From Rhodobacter sp. SY28-1 (GTDB taxonomy: Bacteria; Pseudomonadota; Alphaproteobacteria; Rhodobacterales; Rhodobacteraceae), in contig NZ_STGH01000002.1 of assembly GCF_005222785.1 (NCBI RefSeq), positions 955,817 through 1,019,816 of the forward strand: a DNA stretch of 64,000 bases. Direction: 5' to 3'. The translations under genes were made by a program, and so were the position numbers. Shown here piece by piece: positions 52,711-62,526 of this stretch. Positions within the stretch are counted from its first letter, which is position 1. Each line of letters begins with the position of its first letter. Below the pieces are notes generated by a model. The model saw only the letters and a list, made by a program, of their open reading frames with translations. It ran no database searches and was not told the origin of the DNA.

Positions 52711-54215
52711 GGCCGCCCCAGGTCTGCAAGGTCGGCCCAGAACGGCTCCATCGCGCGGGTCATGCGCTGCCAGACCGCAAAGCGGCGATCATGAAGAGCC
52801 TTGCGATCCGGATCGGGGGACAGAAGCGCGCGCTGCGTGGTCATCGCGGCGACGGCGGTTTCCTCATCGGCATGAAGGCCGGTCCCGATTGCGGCAGCGA
52901 TGGCGCCGCCAAGCGCGCCGGTTTCCTCGGCGTTTCCCAGACGGATGGGCAGACCCAGCACATCGGCCATCATCTGCGGCCAGTGTGGCGATCTTGTGCC
53001 GCCGCCGGACAGAAAGACCTGTCCGATGCGCGTTCCAGTGCCTGTCAGCACCTCGACATGGCGGCGATGTTCGAAGGCGACCCCTTCGTAAAGGGCGCGC
53101 AGCAGATGGCCTTCGTCGTGCCAGCCAGCCAGGCCGTAAAAGCCACCCCGCTGATGCGCGCCTTGCCGACCACCGTAGAGAAACGGGTGGAACATCGGAT
53201 CATCGGAGGCGATTGCCGCTTTGCCGACAAGCGCATTCACCTCGGCGAAGGCGTCGCCTGTGTGGCCCTCGCGTTCGATCAGGGTCCGGACATACCACTC
53301 CAGATTGGCCGCCGAGGTGGCGCTGTTGTCCATGTTGGCAAATCGGCCGGGGCCGAAAGCGGCAACCATGAACACATCAGGGTCGCGCGCCGGAGCATTG
53401 GCAAAGACCTGATTGATCGACCAGCTGCCGAGAACAATCGAGGCCGTACCCGTCCCGATGGCGCCTGACCCAAGTGCCGAGGCCACGACATCGAAGTATC
53501 CCGCGACGACCGGGGTGCCCGCGCGCAGACCGGTCGCAGTGGCAGCCGTGGGGGTGACGTGACCCACAACCTCGGTCGGCTGACAAAGGCGTGGCAACAG
53601 CGGCATGGCGTCGGACAGGCCGTAAAGCGACAGCAGACCTGCGTCATACTCTGCCTCCGGCAAGCGCAGCAGGCCTGCCCCGGACATGTCCGACACTTCG
53701 CTGGCGCGCTGGCCGGTCAGGTGCCACCCGATGACATCCTTGGAAAAGCACAGGGTTCCGGCCCGGGCATAGACCTCTGGCAGATGCGCCTTGACCCAGG
53801 CAAGCAGCGTTGGTGTCTGCGACGGCCAGGGGCGTTGCCCGCAGATGCGGTGCAGGTCCGTTCCGACGGCGCGGTCAAGCTCAGCCGCCAGATCCGCGGC
53901 GCGGCTGTCGAGGGATTGGATCCCCAGAAGCGGCTCTCCTGCCCGATCCAGCAGATAAAGCCCGTTGCCGTGACCTGCCAGACCAATCGCGGCGATCCGG
54001 TCCGGGACGACGGCGGCCTTTTCCAGACAGCCCAGGATCGCCGCCCGCGCATTGGCCCAAAGCTCCTCCACCGGACGCTCGACCATGCCCGGCGCGGGCT
54101 TCAGCGTGGTTCCGTCGACCCCGTGGCGTGCCACCTGTCGACCCGCCAGATCGAACAGCACCGCCTTGACGACAGTGTTGCCGATGTCGATGCCAAGCAG
54201 CAGGTCAGGCGCCAC
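52707..54215 (-). CDS. FGGY-family kinase, second locus (LyxK/EryA-like)
   Basis: 502 residues from a GTG at 54215 that has GGGAGG upstream and lies 11 bp inside the aldolase gene; the first ATG at 54251 is farther and poorer. Phosphate motif LGIDIGNTVVKAVLFDLAG; adenosine-side motif FLSGGGTRSPHWPQMMAD. The GTGTASIVLGSWSINQVFA segment recalls L-xylulose kinase and erythritol kinase. It would phosphorylate a polyol or ketose before or after oxidation by the GlpD-like enzyme. Which substrate it uses cannot be read from sequence. Confidence 0.84.
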   Translation of the reverse strand: MAPDLLLGIDIGNTVVKAVLFDLAGRQVARHGVDGTTLKPAPGMVERPVEELWANARAAILGCLEKAAVVPDRIAAIGLAGHGNGLYLLDRAGEPLLGIQSLDSRAADLAAELDRAVGTDLHRICGQRPWPSQTPTLLAWVKAHLPEVYARAGTLCFSKDVIGWHLTGQRASEVSDMSGAGLLRLPEAEYDAGLLSLYGLSDAMPLLPRLCQPTEVVGHVTPTAATATGLRAGTPVVAGYFDVVASALGSGAIGTGTASIVLGSWSINQVFANAPARDPDVFMVAAFGPGRFANMDNSATSAANLEWYVRTLIEREGHTGDAFAEVNALVGKAAIASDDPMFHPFLYGGRQGAHQRGGFYGLAGWHDEGHLLRALYEGVAFEHRRHVEVLTGTGTRIGQVFLSGGGTRSPHWPQMMADVLGLPIRLGNAEETGALGGAIAAAIGTGLHADEETAVAAMTTQRALLSPDPDRKALHDRRFAVWQRMTRAMEPFWADLADLGRP

Positions 54216-55050
54216 GGTTGTAGACCTCCCAGGCGGCCGCTCCGTCGGCACCTTGATGGATGATCGCCATCAGCGCCGCGACGACCGCCTTCGGATTGGC
54301 ATGCTGATAGATGTTGCGCCCGTAGACGAGACCTTTTGCCCCCTGCGCCACCAGTGCCGCCGATTTCTCCAACACCAGCCGCAGATCCTCTTTCCCGCCG
54401 CCACGCGCCAGGACCGGCACGCGGGCAGCCTCGACCACGCGATGAAAGTCCTGCGGGTCGCTGGTCGGATCGGCCTTGATGATGTCGGCCCCCATGTCGG
54501 TCGCAAGGCGGGTAAGGGTGACGATCTTCTCGGCGTCGCCGTCCACCTGATAGCCGCCGCGAATGTCATTGGGCAGCATCACCAGCGGCTCGATCATCAG
54601 CGGCATGCCATAGCGCGTGCAATCCTCGCGCACGCGGGCGATGTTCTGCACGCACTGACGGAACAGGTCGGGCTCGTCCGGCAGCATGAACAGGTTCACC
54701 ACCACGCAGGCCGCGTCCATCTGCACGGCCGGAAGCACCGGGTCGGCGGCATTCTGCAATTCGGCCCACATCACCCGATGGCGCGTTGCATTGTAGGGGT
54801 TCCCCATGTCCAGCCGCAGGACCAATGCAGGCTTGTCGTGTTCGGGCCGCCCTTGCAGGAGGTCGGCCTGGCCATAGGTCATCTGGATCGCGTCGGGTCT
54901 CGCGCCCACCAGCATGTCGACGACACGCGGCATGTCCTCCAGCCCGTTCAGAAAGCTCGGCTCGTTGCAGACACCGTGATCGACGGCCACGTCGAGGCAG
55001 CCGCCGTTGCGGAACAGCCGGTTCATCCGGGCCTTGGACGAGATTTTCAT
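54205..55050 (-). CDS. Class I aldolase, DhnA/LsrF-like
   Basis: 281 residues. TIM-barrel aldolase of the DhnA/DeoC-like group; the Schiff-base lysine is in ADIIKADPTSD (near 195) and the phosphate-binding GGGKEDLRLVLEKSA and GLVYGRNIYQHANP segments are present. LDVAVDHGV at the start is also typical (VALDHG type). LsrF and fructose-bisphosphate aldolase class I belong to this family. Gene order kinase-aldolase-GlpD suggests it splits a ketose phosphate to DHAP and an aldehyde. It starts 4 bp into the glpD stop. Confidence 0.83.
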   Translation of the reverse strand: MKISSKARMNRLFRNGGCLDVAVDHGVCNEPSFLNGLEDMPRVVDMLVGARPDAIQMTYGQADLLQGRPEHDKPALVLRLDMGNPYNATRHRVMWAELQNAADPVLPAVQMDAACVVVNLFMLPDEPDLFRQCVQNIARVREDCTRYGMPLMIEPLVMLPNDIRGGYQVDGDAEKIVTLTRLATDMGADIIKADPTSDPQDFHRVVEAARVPVLARGGGKEDLRLVLEKSAALVAQGAKGLVYGRNIYQHANPKAVVAALMAIIHQGADGAAAWEVYNRGA

Positions 55051-56729
55051 GGGTGGACTCCTTTCGGGGCCAGCGTGACCCCGTGCCAGGTTGAAAGATC
55101 GTTCAGAAAGCGGGCGACTTCACCCTGTGTGTGGGCTTCGGACCAGCCGAGTTCGCCGCCCATGACCCGCGCTGCCGCGTCGATCAGGGGCAGCGAAAGC
55201 AGTCCGCGAATGGCCAGCGGGCTGCGCCGCTGCAGCACATCGGCAAGGTGCAGCGCCTGTTCATGGCGCAGGGCCCACAGCACCTCGCCCTCGGTCATCG
55301 GCACGCCGGGCAAGGGGCGGTCGTCCCGGGGGCAGAAATCGGCGACCAATGCCGCCCGCGCGCCATAAAGATCGACCAGATATGCAGCGCGTTCCGCAGT
55401 CAGCCCGTGCGAGGACGCCAAGTCAGCTACCAGACGGTCGGTAAAGCCAGCGCCACCGCCGATGGGCACGTCGCGCGTCGTGGTCTTGCGGGCAAGGCCC
55501 AGATCGCCCAGCACCCTGTCGACCGTTTCCTCGGCAAAGGCACGGTAGGTCGTCCATTTACCACCCACCATGCCGATCTGCGGCACCACGCCGTGCAATC
55601 GCCGCACCGAATGCCCGCGCGAGATGCGCCCGGTAAAATCGGCATCGCTGACCGGCAAGGGGCGGATCCCGGCATAGGAGTAGACGATCTGGTCAGCGGC
55701 AATCGGGATGGCCGGGAACAGTTCCTGCAGCGCCGCCAGGATGTAGTCGCGCTCCTCGGGGCTGCAGGCAGTCCGGCCGACCGTGTCGACCCGCAGGTCG
55801 GTTGAACCGGCCAGCACGCGGCCAAGGTAGGGAAACACGATGCAGACGCGGCCGTCGCTGTGTTCGAAGTAGATCATCTGGCCATTCAGCGCCGCCATCA
55901 GCGCTGGATTTTCCAGGATCAGGTGCGATCCCTTGGTCCCCGATACCAGCCGCTCGTTCAGCCGCGCACCCAGGGTGGCCGCGCTGTCATTGATCCAGGC
56001 GCCGGTTGCGTTGACGATCAGCCGCGCGCTGACAGGCAGGGTCTGCGCCGTCTCGCCATCGGTCAGGACCAGCCCGCCGTCGGCCTGCGTCAGACGCGCA
56101 TAGTTCAGCGCCACCGCCTGCGGGTTCCGGGCCGTTGCGTCACCGATCAACTCAATGCCCAGCCGCTCGGGGTGGGAAATCCAGGCATCGAAATAGGTCG
56201 CCGAAAAGCGGATCGAGGGGCGCAGGGCCGGGAAAGCGGACCGCGTCGCCGCACGCCCGCGGAACCTGTGGCGGGGCAATACCCGCCCTGCCCTTGTCAT
56301 GAAATCATACAGCATCAGCCCCAGCTTGATCGGCACGGCGCCACGCGGCCTTGGGCGGCCGGTAAAGCCCAGGAAATTGAGCGCGGCATTCGCAAGACCC
56401 GAGGCCAGGCGTTCGATCGGAACCGTCGTCGGCAGCGGGCGCACCAGGTGCGGCGCGTTGCGAAGAAGCCGGTCACGCTCGACCAGGCTTTCGCGGACAA
56501 GGGAAATCTCGCCATTTTCCAGATACCGCAAGCCGCCATGGATCATGCGGGACGGTGCCGCGGAACAGCCCGAGCAGAAGTCGTTCATCTCGACCAGAAG
56601 CACCCGCAGACCCTGATGCGCCAGGTCGTGGAAGACGCCGATCCCGTTGATCCCGCCGCCAACGACGATCACGTCGAACGCCGCATCGCGGGCGATCCTG
56701 TCGATCCTCTGCTGGCGTGTTTCAGGCAT
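55047..56729 (-). CDS. FAD-dependent glycerol-3-phosphate dehydrogenase family (GlpD-like)
   Basis: 560 residues. FAD motif IVVGGGINGIGVFHDLA (about 21-37); SRMIHGGLRYLENGE (about 60-74) is the classical GlpD signature; YDFMT and NATGAWIN are further family segments. GlpD oxidises glycerol-3-phosphate to DHAP at the membrane, passing electrons to quinone. In an operon with a non-glycerol FGGY kinase, the more likely substrate is another polyol phosphate, as in EryB of the erythritol pathway. A 60-bp gap separates it from the upstream aldo/keto reductase stop. Confidence 0.84.
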   Translation of the reverse strand: MPETRQQRIDRIARDAAFDVIVVGGGINGIGVFHDLAHQGLRVLLVEMNDFCSGCSAAPSRMIHGGLRYLENGEISLVRESLVERDRLLRNAPHLVRPLPTTVPIERLASGLANAALNFLGFTGRPRPRGAVPIKLGLMLYDFMTRAGRVLPRHRFRGRAATRSAFPALRPSIRFSATYFDAWISHPERLGIELIGDATARNPQAVALNYARLTQADGGLVLTDGETAQTLPVSARLIVNATGAWINDSAATLGARLNERLVSGTKGSHLILENPALMAALNGQMIYFEHSDGRVCIVFPYLGRVLAGSTDLRVDTVGRTACSPEERDYILAALQELFPAIPIAADQIVYSYAGIRPLPVSDADFTGRISRGHSVRRLHGVVPQIGMVGGKWTTYRAFAEETVDRVLGDLGLARKTTTRDVPIGGGAGFTDRLVADLASSHGLTAERAAYLVDLYGARAALVADFCPRDDRPLPGVPMTEGEVLWALRHEQALHLADVLQRRSPLAIRGLLSLPLIDAAARVMGGELGWSEAHTQGEVARFLNDLSTWHGVTLAPKGVHP

Positions 56730-56789
56730 GACGTCATCCTTCGCGGAGGGGGGCTCCGCCGTTGTGGTCTTGCAGGTCTTGGGGTCGGT

Positions 56790-57779
56790 TCAGGCGGTGA
56801 TGGGGCTCAGGTGCTGGTCAATCGCTTGGGAAATGGCGTCTTGTTCGGTCTTGGTCAGGTGCAGTCGACCCGCCGCGGCGTTCTCGCGCGCCTGATCGGG
56901 GTTGCGCGCACCGCAGAGGGCGAAGGTCAGGCCGGGCTGGGCCAGCGTCCAGGCGATGACCGCCTGCGAGGGGCTTGCGCCATGCTGGTCGGCAATCGGC
57001 CGGATCACCTGCATCAGCCGGTCAACCCGGGCGCGGTTTTCCGGCGAAAAGCGCGGGTTGTCCTTGCGCTGGTCGTCACCCGAAAAGACGCGGTCGGCGG
57101 TGATGCCTCCCGAAAGCAGGCCAAGGCCCAGAACGGAATAGCCCATAACGGCAATGCCATTTTCGCGGCAGGCAGGCAGATGCGTCGCCTCGATCCGGCG
57201 CTCAAGCATCGAGTATTCCTCTTGCACGGCTGCGATCCCGCCCGCCACGCGATAGGCCTCCAGATCCTCGGGCGAGGTGTTCGAGGCGGCGAAGGCCAAG
57301 ATCTTGCCTTCGGCCTGCAGCGCCTTCAGCGCCGCGACCGTCTCGGGGATCGGCGTGGTCGGGTCCTGCCAGTGGGTGATGTACAGGTCGATCCGGTCGG
57401 TCTGCAGGCGGCGCAGGCTTTCCTCGACCTCATGCCGGATGGCAGCGGGGCTGAGGTCGCGGTGGACGGCGTGGCCGCCCTGCGAGAAGAAGTAGGGACC
57501 GCGCTGCGCGTGCCAGACCAGGCCGCATTTCGTGGCAAGCACCACCTGATCGCGCCGCCCCTTGATCGCCCGGCCGACGACCTCTTCCGAATGGCCAAGC
57601 CCGTAGGCCGGGGCGGTGTCGATCAGGGTGATCCCGGCATCGAGGCCGGCGCGGATCGCCTCCTCGGCCGCCGCATCGTCAGTGCCGCCCCACATCCAGC
57701 CGCCGATGGCCCAGGTCCCAAGGCCGACAGCGCTGGCCCGAAGACCCGGGGCAAATTCACGCATCAACATGTCGCTCAC
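56790..57779 (-). CDS. Aldo/keto reductase, second locus
   Basis: 329 residues from a GTG at 57779 that overlaps the SorC stop (GTGA) and has AAGGAAA upstream; ATG 57770 is the alternative. The tetrad residues lie in LIDTAPAYGLGHSEE (Asp, Tyr), ATKCGLVWH (Lys) and LYITHWQDP (His). This is the AKR group with broad aldehyde and ketone substrates. In this operon it could reduce an aldehyde released by the aldolase (for example glycolaldehyde) or act on a sugar. Both are inference from neighbours. Confidence 0.85.
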   Translation of the reverse strand: MSDMLMREFAPGLRASAVGLGTWAIGGWMWGGTDDAAAEEAIRAGLDAGITLIDTAPAYGLGHSEEVVGRAIKGRRDQVVLATKCGLVWHAQRGPYFFSQGGHAVHRDLSPAAIRHEVEESLRRLQTDRIDLYITHWQDPTTPIPETVAALKALQAEGKILAFAASNTSPEDLEAYRVAGGIAAVQEEYSMLERRIEATHLPACRENGIAVMGYSVLGLGLLSGGITADRVFSGDDQRKDNPRFSPENRARVDRLMQVIRPIADQHGASPSQAVIAWTLAQPGLTFALCGARNPDQARENAAAGRLHLTKTEQDAISQAIDQHLSPITA

Positions 57780-58747
57780 CTTGATTTTCCTTCCGTTTCC
57801 AGTATCCGCCCCGCGGTGTCCTCGTCGGTCACCAGCATCGACACATATCCCCCGCGCAGGACCGACCGGACCGGTCCCACCTTGTCTTCGCCCGCGGCAA
57901 CCGCGACCACCCGGCCACAAGCCCTGATTTCATCGGGGCGCAGGGCGACCAGCCGCTGGTTCAGCGCGAAGTTCGCAACCTGCCCGCGGTCATGCACCAG
58001 ATGCCCCAGAAACTCGGCCATCACCCCAAGGCCCGGCAGCATCGCGCGGTCGGGGGCCGAAAGGGGATGCAGGTCGAAATAGGACGACCCGGGCTGCGTG
58101 ATCGACCCGATCCCCACGAGACAGGCCGTGGCGCGACGGCCAAGGTCCAGCACCTCTTTCACCGCCGTCATGTTCATCAGCATCTCGCGCTGTTCCGCGC
58201 GTTCGGCGAACAGGGGCGCATGCAGTTGCAGCGACCGCCCGCCCAGCCGTTCCGCCATGCGCGAGGCGAGGTTGTTGACGTCGGTGTGGAACTTCCCCTG
58301 CACCCCCCCGGTCAGCGGCACCACCTGCACGTCGATCGGCCGTTCCACCGACAGCGCATCCACCACCGCCGCAACCGCCTTGCCGCCCGAGATACCCAGG
58401 ATGTCGCCATCCCGAAGCGTCTCGACCAGATGCGCCGCCGCCGCCTGCCCAATCTGTGCCAGCCGCGTCCCGTCATTGTCCGACACCGTGGGCGAGACGA
58501 TGGCCCCCCCGACCAGCCCCGTCGCGATCAGTTGCCGCTCGATGTCCATCAGCCGCTGGAACGGTGTCTCGATGCTGATCTTCACCATGCCCGACCGCCG
58601 TGCCTGGGCGATGATCCGGTTCACCTTCGAGGTCGACAGGTTCATCTCCTCGGCGATTTCGGCCTGTTTGCGGCCTTCAACAAAGTGGCGGACCAACACC
58701 GCATGCATCTGCCGCATCGAGGTGAAGTCGTCGTTCATTTCGGTCAT
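57776..58747 (-). CDS. SorC/DeoR-type sugar-binding transcriptional regulator
   Basis: 323 residues from ATG 58747, which overlaps the permease stop (ATGA). A helix-turn-helix at about residues 20-55 (KQAEIAEEMNLSTSKVNRII) precedes a sugar-isomerase-like effector domain (GDILGISGGKAVAAVVDAL, VQVVPLTGGVQGKF, DLGRRATACLVGIGSI). Members respond to phosphorylated sugars (SorC, LsrR, EryD, DeoR-like). Being embedded mid-operon, it is co-expressed with the transporter and enzymes, implying feedback by a pathway intermediate. Confidence 0.88.
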   Translation of the reverse strand: MTEMNDDFTSMRQMHAVLVRHFVEGRKQAEIAEEMNLSTSKVNRIIAQARRSGMVKISIETPFQRLMDIERQLIATGLVGGAIVSPTVSDNDGTRLAQIGQAAAAHLVETLRDGDILGISGGKAVAAVVDALSVERPIDVQVVPLTGGVQGKFHTDVNNLASRMAERLGGRSLQLHAPLFAERAEQREMLMNMTAVKEVLDLGRRATACLVGIGSITQPGSSYFDLHPLSAPDRAMLPGLGVMAEFLGHLVHDRGQVANFALNQRLVALRPDEIRACGRVVAVAAGEDKVGPVRSVLRGGYVSMLVTDEDTAGRILETEGKSR

Positions 58748-59730
58748 GCCCGTCCTCCCGCCGCCTGACGTTTGACGAGGTAGTGGTCGAAGGTGACCGC
58801 GGCCAGCAGGATCGACCCGCGAATGATGTCCTGCCAATAGACCGAAACGTTCAACAGAGCGAGCGAGGAGGAGACGAGCGACAGAAGCACCGCCCCCAGG
58901 ATCGCGCCGAAAATGGTGCCCTTGCCGCCTGACAGGCTGGCGCCGCCAATGACCGCCGCGGCGATCACATTCAGCTCCATCCCGACCCCGAAAGTGGGCT
59001 GGGCCGATCCGAACCGCGCCATGTAGATGATCCCGGCAACGCCGCAGAGAGTGGAGCAAAGGACCGTCGTCAGGAAGATCACCCGCTTGGTGCGGATCCC
59101 GGAATAGGCGGCGGCCTTTTCGTTCGACCCGGTATAGTAGACCAGCCGGAAGGCCGTGGTCCGCCGCAAAAGGAAGTCGAAGACCACTACCACGATCACG
59201 AAGATCACGATGGCCACCGGGATCACGCCAATCGATCCGATGCCGATCCACTTGAAGCTGTCAGGCAGTTCAAAAAGCCCCAGCGGCCGCCCGCCGGTGC
59301 CGAGAAGGCACAAGCCCCGTGCGATCACCATGGCAGCCAGCGTGACGATGAAGTGGTGCAGGCCCACATAGGTGACGAAGAATCCCATCACCGCCCCGAT
59401 CCCGGCGCAGGCGCCAATCGCGATTAGCGAGGCGAGCCAGGGGTTCACCCCGTTCAGGAACAGCAGACCCGCGATCACCATCGCCAAGGCGGTGACCGAC
59501 CCCACCGACAGGTCGATCCCGCCCGATATCAGCAGGATCGTCATGCCGACCACCACGATCGCCTCGACCGAAAAGGCCATCGTCATCGCCCGCATGTTGG
59601 TCCAGGTCAGGAAATGCGGGCTGGCGAAGGACATCAGGATGAACAGCGTCAGGATTATCAGCACCAACCCGGTTTCCCGGGCGCCGAACAGGCGGGACAG
59701 CAGGCTGCGGTCTTGGGCGGTCGTCGTCAT
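58744..59730 (-). CDS. Ribose-type sugar ABC permease (RbsC-like)
   Basis: 328 residues with about ten hydrophobic helices, of the CUT2 class. Segments such as [18 protein letters not shown] and [21 protein letters not shown] are conserved in RbsC/AraH. A single permease gene suggests a homodimer. It overlaps the ATPase stop (59727-59730) and the SorC start. It imports the sugar delivered by the 61309 protein. Confidence 0.9.
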   Translation of the reverse strand: MTTTAQDRSLLSRLFGARETGLVLIILTLFILMSFASPHFLTWTNMRAMTMAFSVEAIVVVGMTILLISGGIDLSVGSVTALAMVIAGLLFLNGVNPWLASLIAIGACAGIGAVMGFFVTYVGLHHFIVTLAAMVIARGLCLLGTGGRPLGLFELPDSFKWIGIGSIGVIPVAIVIFVIVVVVFDFLLRRTTAFRLVYYTGSNEKAAAYSGIRTKRVIFLTTVLCSTLCGVAGIIYMARFGSAQPTFGVGMELNVIAAAVIGGASLSGGKGTIFGAILGAVLLSLVSSSLALLNVSVYWQDIIRGSILLAAVTFDHYLVKRQAAGGRA

Positions 59731-61256
59731 GCAAGTGTCCCGGACAGGGCCGTCGCACCGGAAATCGCACCGGGCGCGGCGAGTGTCATGATGTTGGTTT
59801 CTGTAAGATCGGTCCCCGAAAGCTCACCGGAAACCCGGCCTTCACTGACGACAAGCACCCGGTCGCACAAGCCGATCAGCTCGGGCATCTCCGACGAGAT
59901 GACGGCAACACCCACGCCACTTTCGGCAAGGGCCCGCAGGATCCCGTGTATCTCGGCCTTGGCACCGACATCGACGCCTCTCGTGGGTTCATCAAGGAAG
60001 ATCACCTTCGGCTCGACAGCCAGCAGCTTGGCCAGAGCCACCTTTTGCTGGTTGCCGCCTGACAGGCTTGCCACCCGGTGCGCCATGCTGGCCGCCTTCA
60101 GCTTTAGCGTGGCACCGATGCGTTGCGCCTGGTCCGTCTCGCGCGCCGCGTCGACCATGCCCCGCCGTGCCACCCGCGACAGGTCCAGCGCCGAGACATT
60201 CGCAGCAATCGGCAGGTCCAGGAACACCCCGTCGCCTTTGCGGTCCTCGGACAGGTAGACGATGCCTTTCGCAATGCAGTCGGCATAGTCGCGCAAGACC
60301 ACCGGGGCGCCGTCAAGCCGGACCTCGCCTCGGGCATTGCCCTCCAGACGGGTCACGCCACGGGCGATCTCGCTGCGCCCGGCGCCGATCAGCCCGGCAA
60401 AGCCAAGGATCTCGCCCCGGTGCAGCGCAAAGGACACGTCCTTGTAGCGCCGGTCGGTCAGGTTCGCGACGCTCAGGATCTCAGGGCCGCGCGGTCCCGC
60501 CAGCTTTGGCGGATACAGCGCGTCCAGCTGTCGCCCGACCATGGCATTCACCACATCCGCCGGGGTGATGTCTGCAATCCGGTCGGTGCGGATATGCTGA
60601 CCGTCACGCATCACGGTCACGCGGTCGCAGATCTGGAAGATTTCGGCCATCCGGTGCGAGATGTAGATGATCCCCATACCCTTGTCGGCAAGACGGCGCA
60701 TGATGCCGAACAGCTTCTGCGCCTCGTGCTCGGTCAGGGCAGCGGTGGGTTCGTCCAGGATCAGGATGCGGCAATCCAGCGTCAGGGCCTTGGCGATCTC
60801 GACCAGCTGCTGCTGGGAAATCGACAGCCGTCCCGCAGGAAGCCGGGGATCAATGTCGCCGAGCGGTGCCAGGACCTCGGCGGCGCGCTTGATGAGGTCC
60901 GCTCCACCCATCAGCCTGCGCCGGGACTGGGCGGTTTCGGCCATGAAGATGTTCTCGGCCACGGAAATGTCGGCACACAGCGCAATTTCCTGATGCACAA
61001 AGCCGATCCCCAGCCGCTGCGCCATGGCGGGGCTGTCGATCCGCACGGAATGCCCGTCGATTCGGATGGATCCGCTGTCCGGCTGCAGGATGCCGTCGAT
61101 GATGTTCATCAGCGTCGACTTGCCCGCTCCGTTCTCGCCCGCCAGCGCGTGGATTTCCCCCGCGCGCAGCTCGAACTGGCCCGAACGCAAGGCCCGCACC
61201 GCGCCAAAGGACTTGGCGATATCGGTCAACTGCAGAAGGGGGGACGGCAGGGTCAT
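59727..61256 (-). CDS. Ribose-type sugar ABC ATPase with two nucleotide domains (RbsA/MglA-like)
   Basis: 509 residues with two ATPase domains. The first has Walker A GENGAGKST, signature LSISQQQLVEIAKAL and Walker B ILDEPTAALTE. The second lacks a standard Walker A (it reads GLIGAGRSE, which replaces the lysine by arginine) but retains a signature LSGGNQQKVALAKLL and FLDEPTRGVDVGAK. This degenerate second site is normal in RbsA/MglA. It pairs with the permease and binding protein of the same operon. Confidence 0.93.
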   Translation of the reverse strand: MTLPSPLLQLTDIAKSFGAVRALRSGQFELRAGEIHALAGENGAGKSTLMNIIDGILQPDSGSIRIDGHSVRIDSPAMAQRLGIGFVHQEIALCADISVAENIFMAETAQSRRRLMGGADLIKRAAEVLAPLGDIDPRLPAGRLSISQQQLVEIAKALTLDCRILILDEPTAALTEHEAQKLFGIMRRLADKGMGIIYISHRMAEIFQICDRVTVMRDGQHIRTDRIADITPADVVNAMVGRQLDALYPPKLAGPRGPEILSVANLTDRRYKDVSFALHRGEILGFAGLIGAGRSEIARGVTRLEGNARGEVRLDGAPVVLRDYADCIAKGIVYLSEDRKGDGVFLDLPIAANVSALDLSRVARRGMVDAARETDQAQRIGATLKLKAASMAHRVASLSGGNQQKVALAKLLAVEPKVIFLDEPTRGVDVGAKAEIHGILRALAESGVGVAVISSEMPELIGLCDRVLVVSEGRVSGELSGTDLTETNIMTLAAPGAISGATALSGTLA

Positions 61257-61308
61257 CAGTCATTCCAACGAAAGGACGCCCCGCCACCGTGGCGGCGGGG
61301 CAAGGGCC

Positions 61309-62319
61309 TTACATCCGGCCTTCCATGTAGGCTTCCAGCACGAAGCTGTCGGCGTTGTCCTTGGTGATCACCGCAAAGCCGTTGTCCACGAAGGGGATCT
61401 GCATCGGGTTGTAGCCCGAGGTCTTGTAGTCGTTGAACGGGTCGATCAGGTCCGGACGCGCGCCCAGGAAGGTGTTCATGAAGCCGACAAAGCCCTGGAT
61501 GCCCTGGTTCGGGTTCAGCGCCATGTGGATGTTCCCCGCCTTGATCTCTTCCAGCGTCGTGGGCGAGATGTCCGCGTGGATGATCATCAGCTTGTCACCC
61601 GCCGCCTTGACCGCAGCGACCGCCCCTTCGGCCGACCCCGATTCCGGGATCCAAAGCGCCGCGAGATCGGGGTTCGCCTGCAGCATCGCCGACACGGCGG
61701 TAAAGGCCGCGTTCGGGTCCTGGTTCGTGGCCTGACGCCCGACCAGCTTCATGTTCGGATAGTTCTTTTCCATATAGGCGATCAGCGCCGTCACCCGCAG
61801 GTCATGGTTCGACTGGCCGGGGTTCTCCAGCACCGCATATTCCGCGCTGTCGCCGACGGTCTTGACGATCTCTTCCGCCGCAAAGGCCGCCTCGGCCAGG
61901 TTGTCCGAGGTGATGTAGGCCGTCCGCTTCGACTTGGGCGAATCCGCCGCAAAGGTCGTGACCGACACCCCTGCGTCGATGGCGCGGTTGATCGGGTCGA
62001 TGAATGGGTCTGCCTGCATCGGGTGCAGCAGGATGCCCTTCGGGTTCGTGACCAGGTCCTGCTCGAAGGATGCGATCTGTTTGGTGATGTCATAGTCGGG
62101 CGTGCCCGAGAAGACAGCCTCGCACCCCAGTGCTTCGGCTGCCTGCTTGAAGCCCTCGAACACCGGGACCCAGTACGGGTGCCCGCTGACCATGACGTTC
62201 ATGATGTAGGTTTCGCCCGGTTCGCAGCGCAAACCGCCTTCGGCCATGACTGCCGGGGACGCCCCCAAAAGCGCGACGGCCGATGCCCCGCTCAGTACCA
62301 ATGCCTTGACGTAGCTCAT
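61309..62319 (-). CDS. Ribose-type sugar-binding protein
   Basis: 336 residues from ATG 62319 with GGGAGGAT upstream; earlier in-frame starts lack a signal. Sec signal about residues 1-26 (VMAEG at the cleavage region). The mature protein has the type-1 periplasmic binding fold (YIMNVMVSGHPYWVPVFEGFKQ, then GILLHPMQADPFIDPINRA). It begins the nine-gene operon, so its promoter lies in 62320-62526. It is the most abundant transporter component in such operons, and the 52-bp gap to the ATPase may hold an attenuating structure. Confidence 0.9.
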   Translation of the reverse strand: MSYVKALVLSGASAVALLGASPAVMAEGGLRCEPGETYIMNVMVSGHPYWVPVFEGFKQAAEALGCEAVFSGTPDYDITKQIASFEQDLVTNPKGILLHPMQADPFIDPINRAIDAGVSVTTFAADSPKSKRTAYITSDNLAEAAFAAEEIVKTVGDSAEYAVLENPGQSNHDLRVTALIAYMEKNYPNMKLVGRQATNQDPNAAFTAVSAMLQANPDLAALWIPESGSAEGAVAAVKAAGDKLMIIHADISPTTLEEIKAGNIHMALNPNQGIQGFVGFMNTFLGARPDLIDPFNDYKTSGYNPMQIPFVDNGFAVITKDNADSFVLEAYMEGRM

Positions 62320-62526
62320 GTGATCCTCCCATGACGACGCGCTTCTGCGCCATTTCTGCAAGTTTTCCCGCGTGACGCAAGATATTGCATGTGAACCGGT
62401 AAGGGCAGCAGTTCGAAGCGTCAACCGACTTAAGAATTTCTGTCGAATGTTGAAATTTATTGCAGTGACGCGCCGCGACTTATGCGCACCTGCGTCCGCG
62501 CCGCGTCCGGCCCGGGGTCCACCGCA
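62320..62526 (-). promoter_or_regulatory. Upstream region of the sugar-binding-protein operon
   Basis: A relatively A/T-rich stretch in the GC-rich window (the part near 62430-62470 reads AAGAATTTCTGTC and TTGAAATTTATTGC). On the minus strand a TTGACG hexamer is seen near 62419-62424, but a good -10 at correct spacing is not obvious. A SorC operator is expected here; none was identified by eye. No coding region is recognised in it. Confidence 0.35.

Noticed and set aside
51109..62319. Identification as the AI-2 lsr operon
   Set aside because: FGGY kinase, LsrF-like aldolase and SorC regulator are shared, but there is no LsrG, and a GlpD homologue, GMC oxidoreductase and AKR are present instead.
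51109..62319. Identification as a standard erythritol (ery) operon
   Set aside because: EryA/EryB/EryD analogues are plausible, but no EryC-type epimerase, TpiB or RpiB is present and an aldolase is added.
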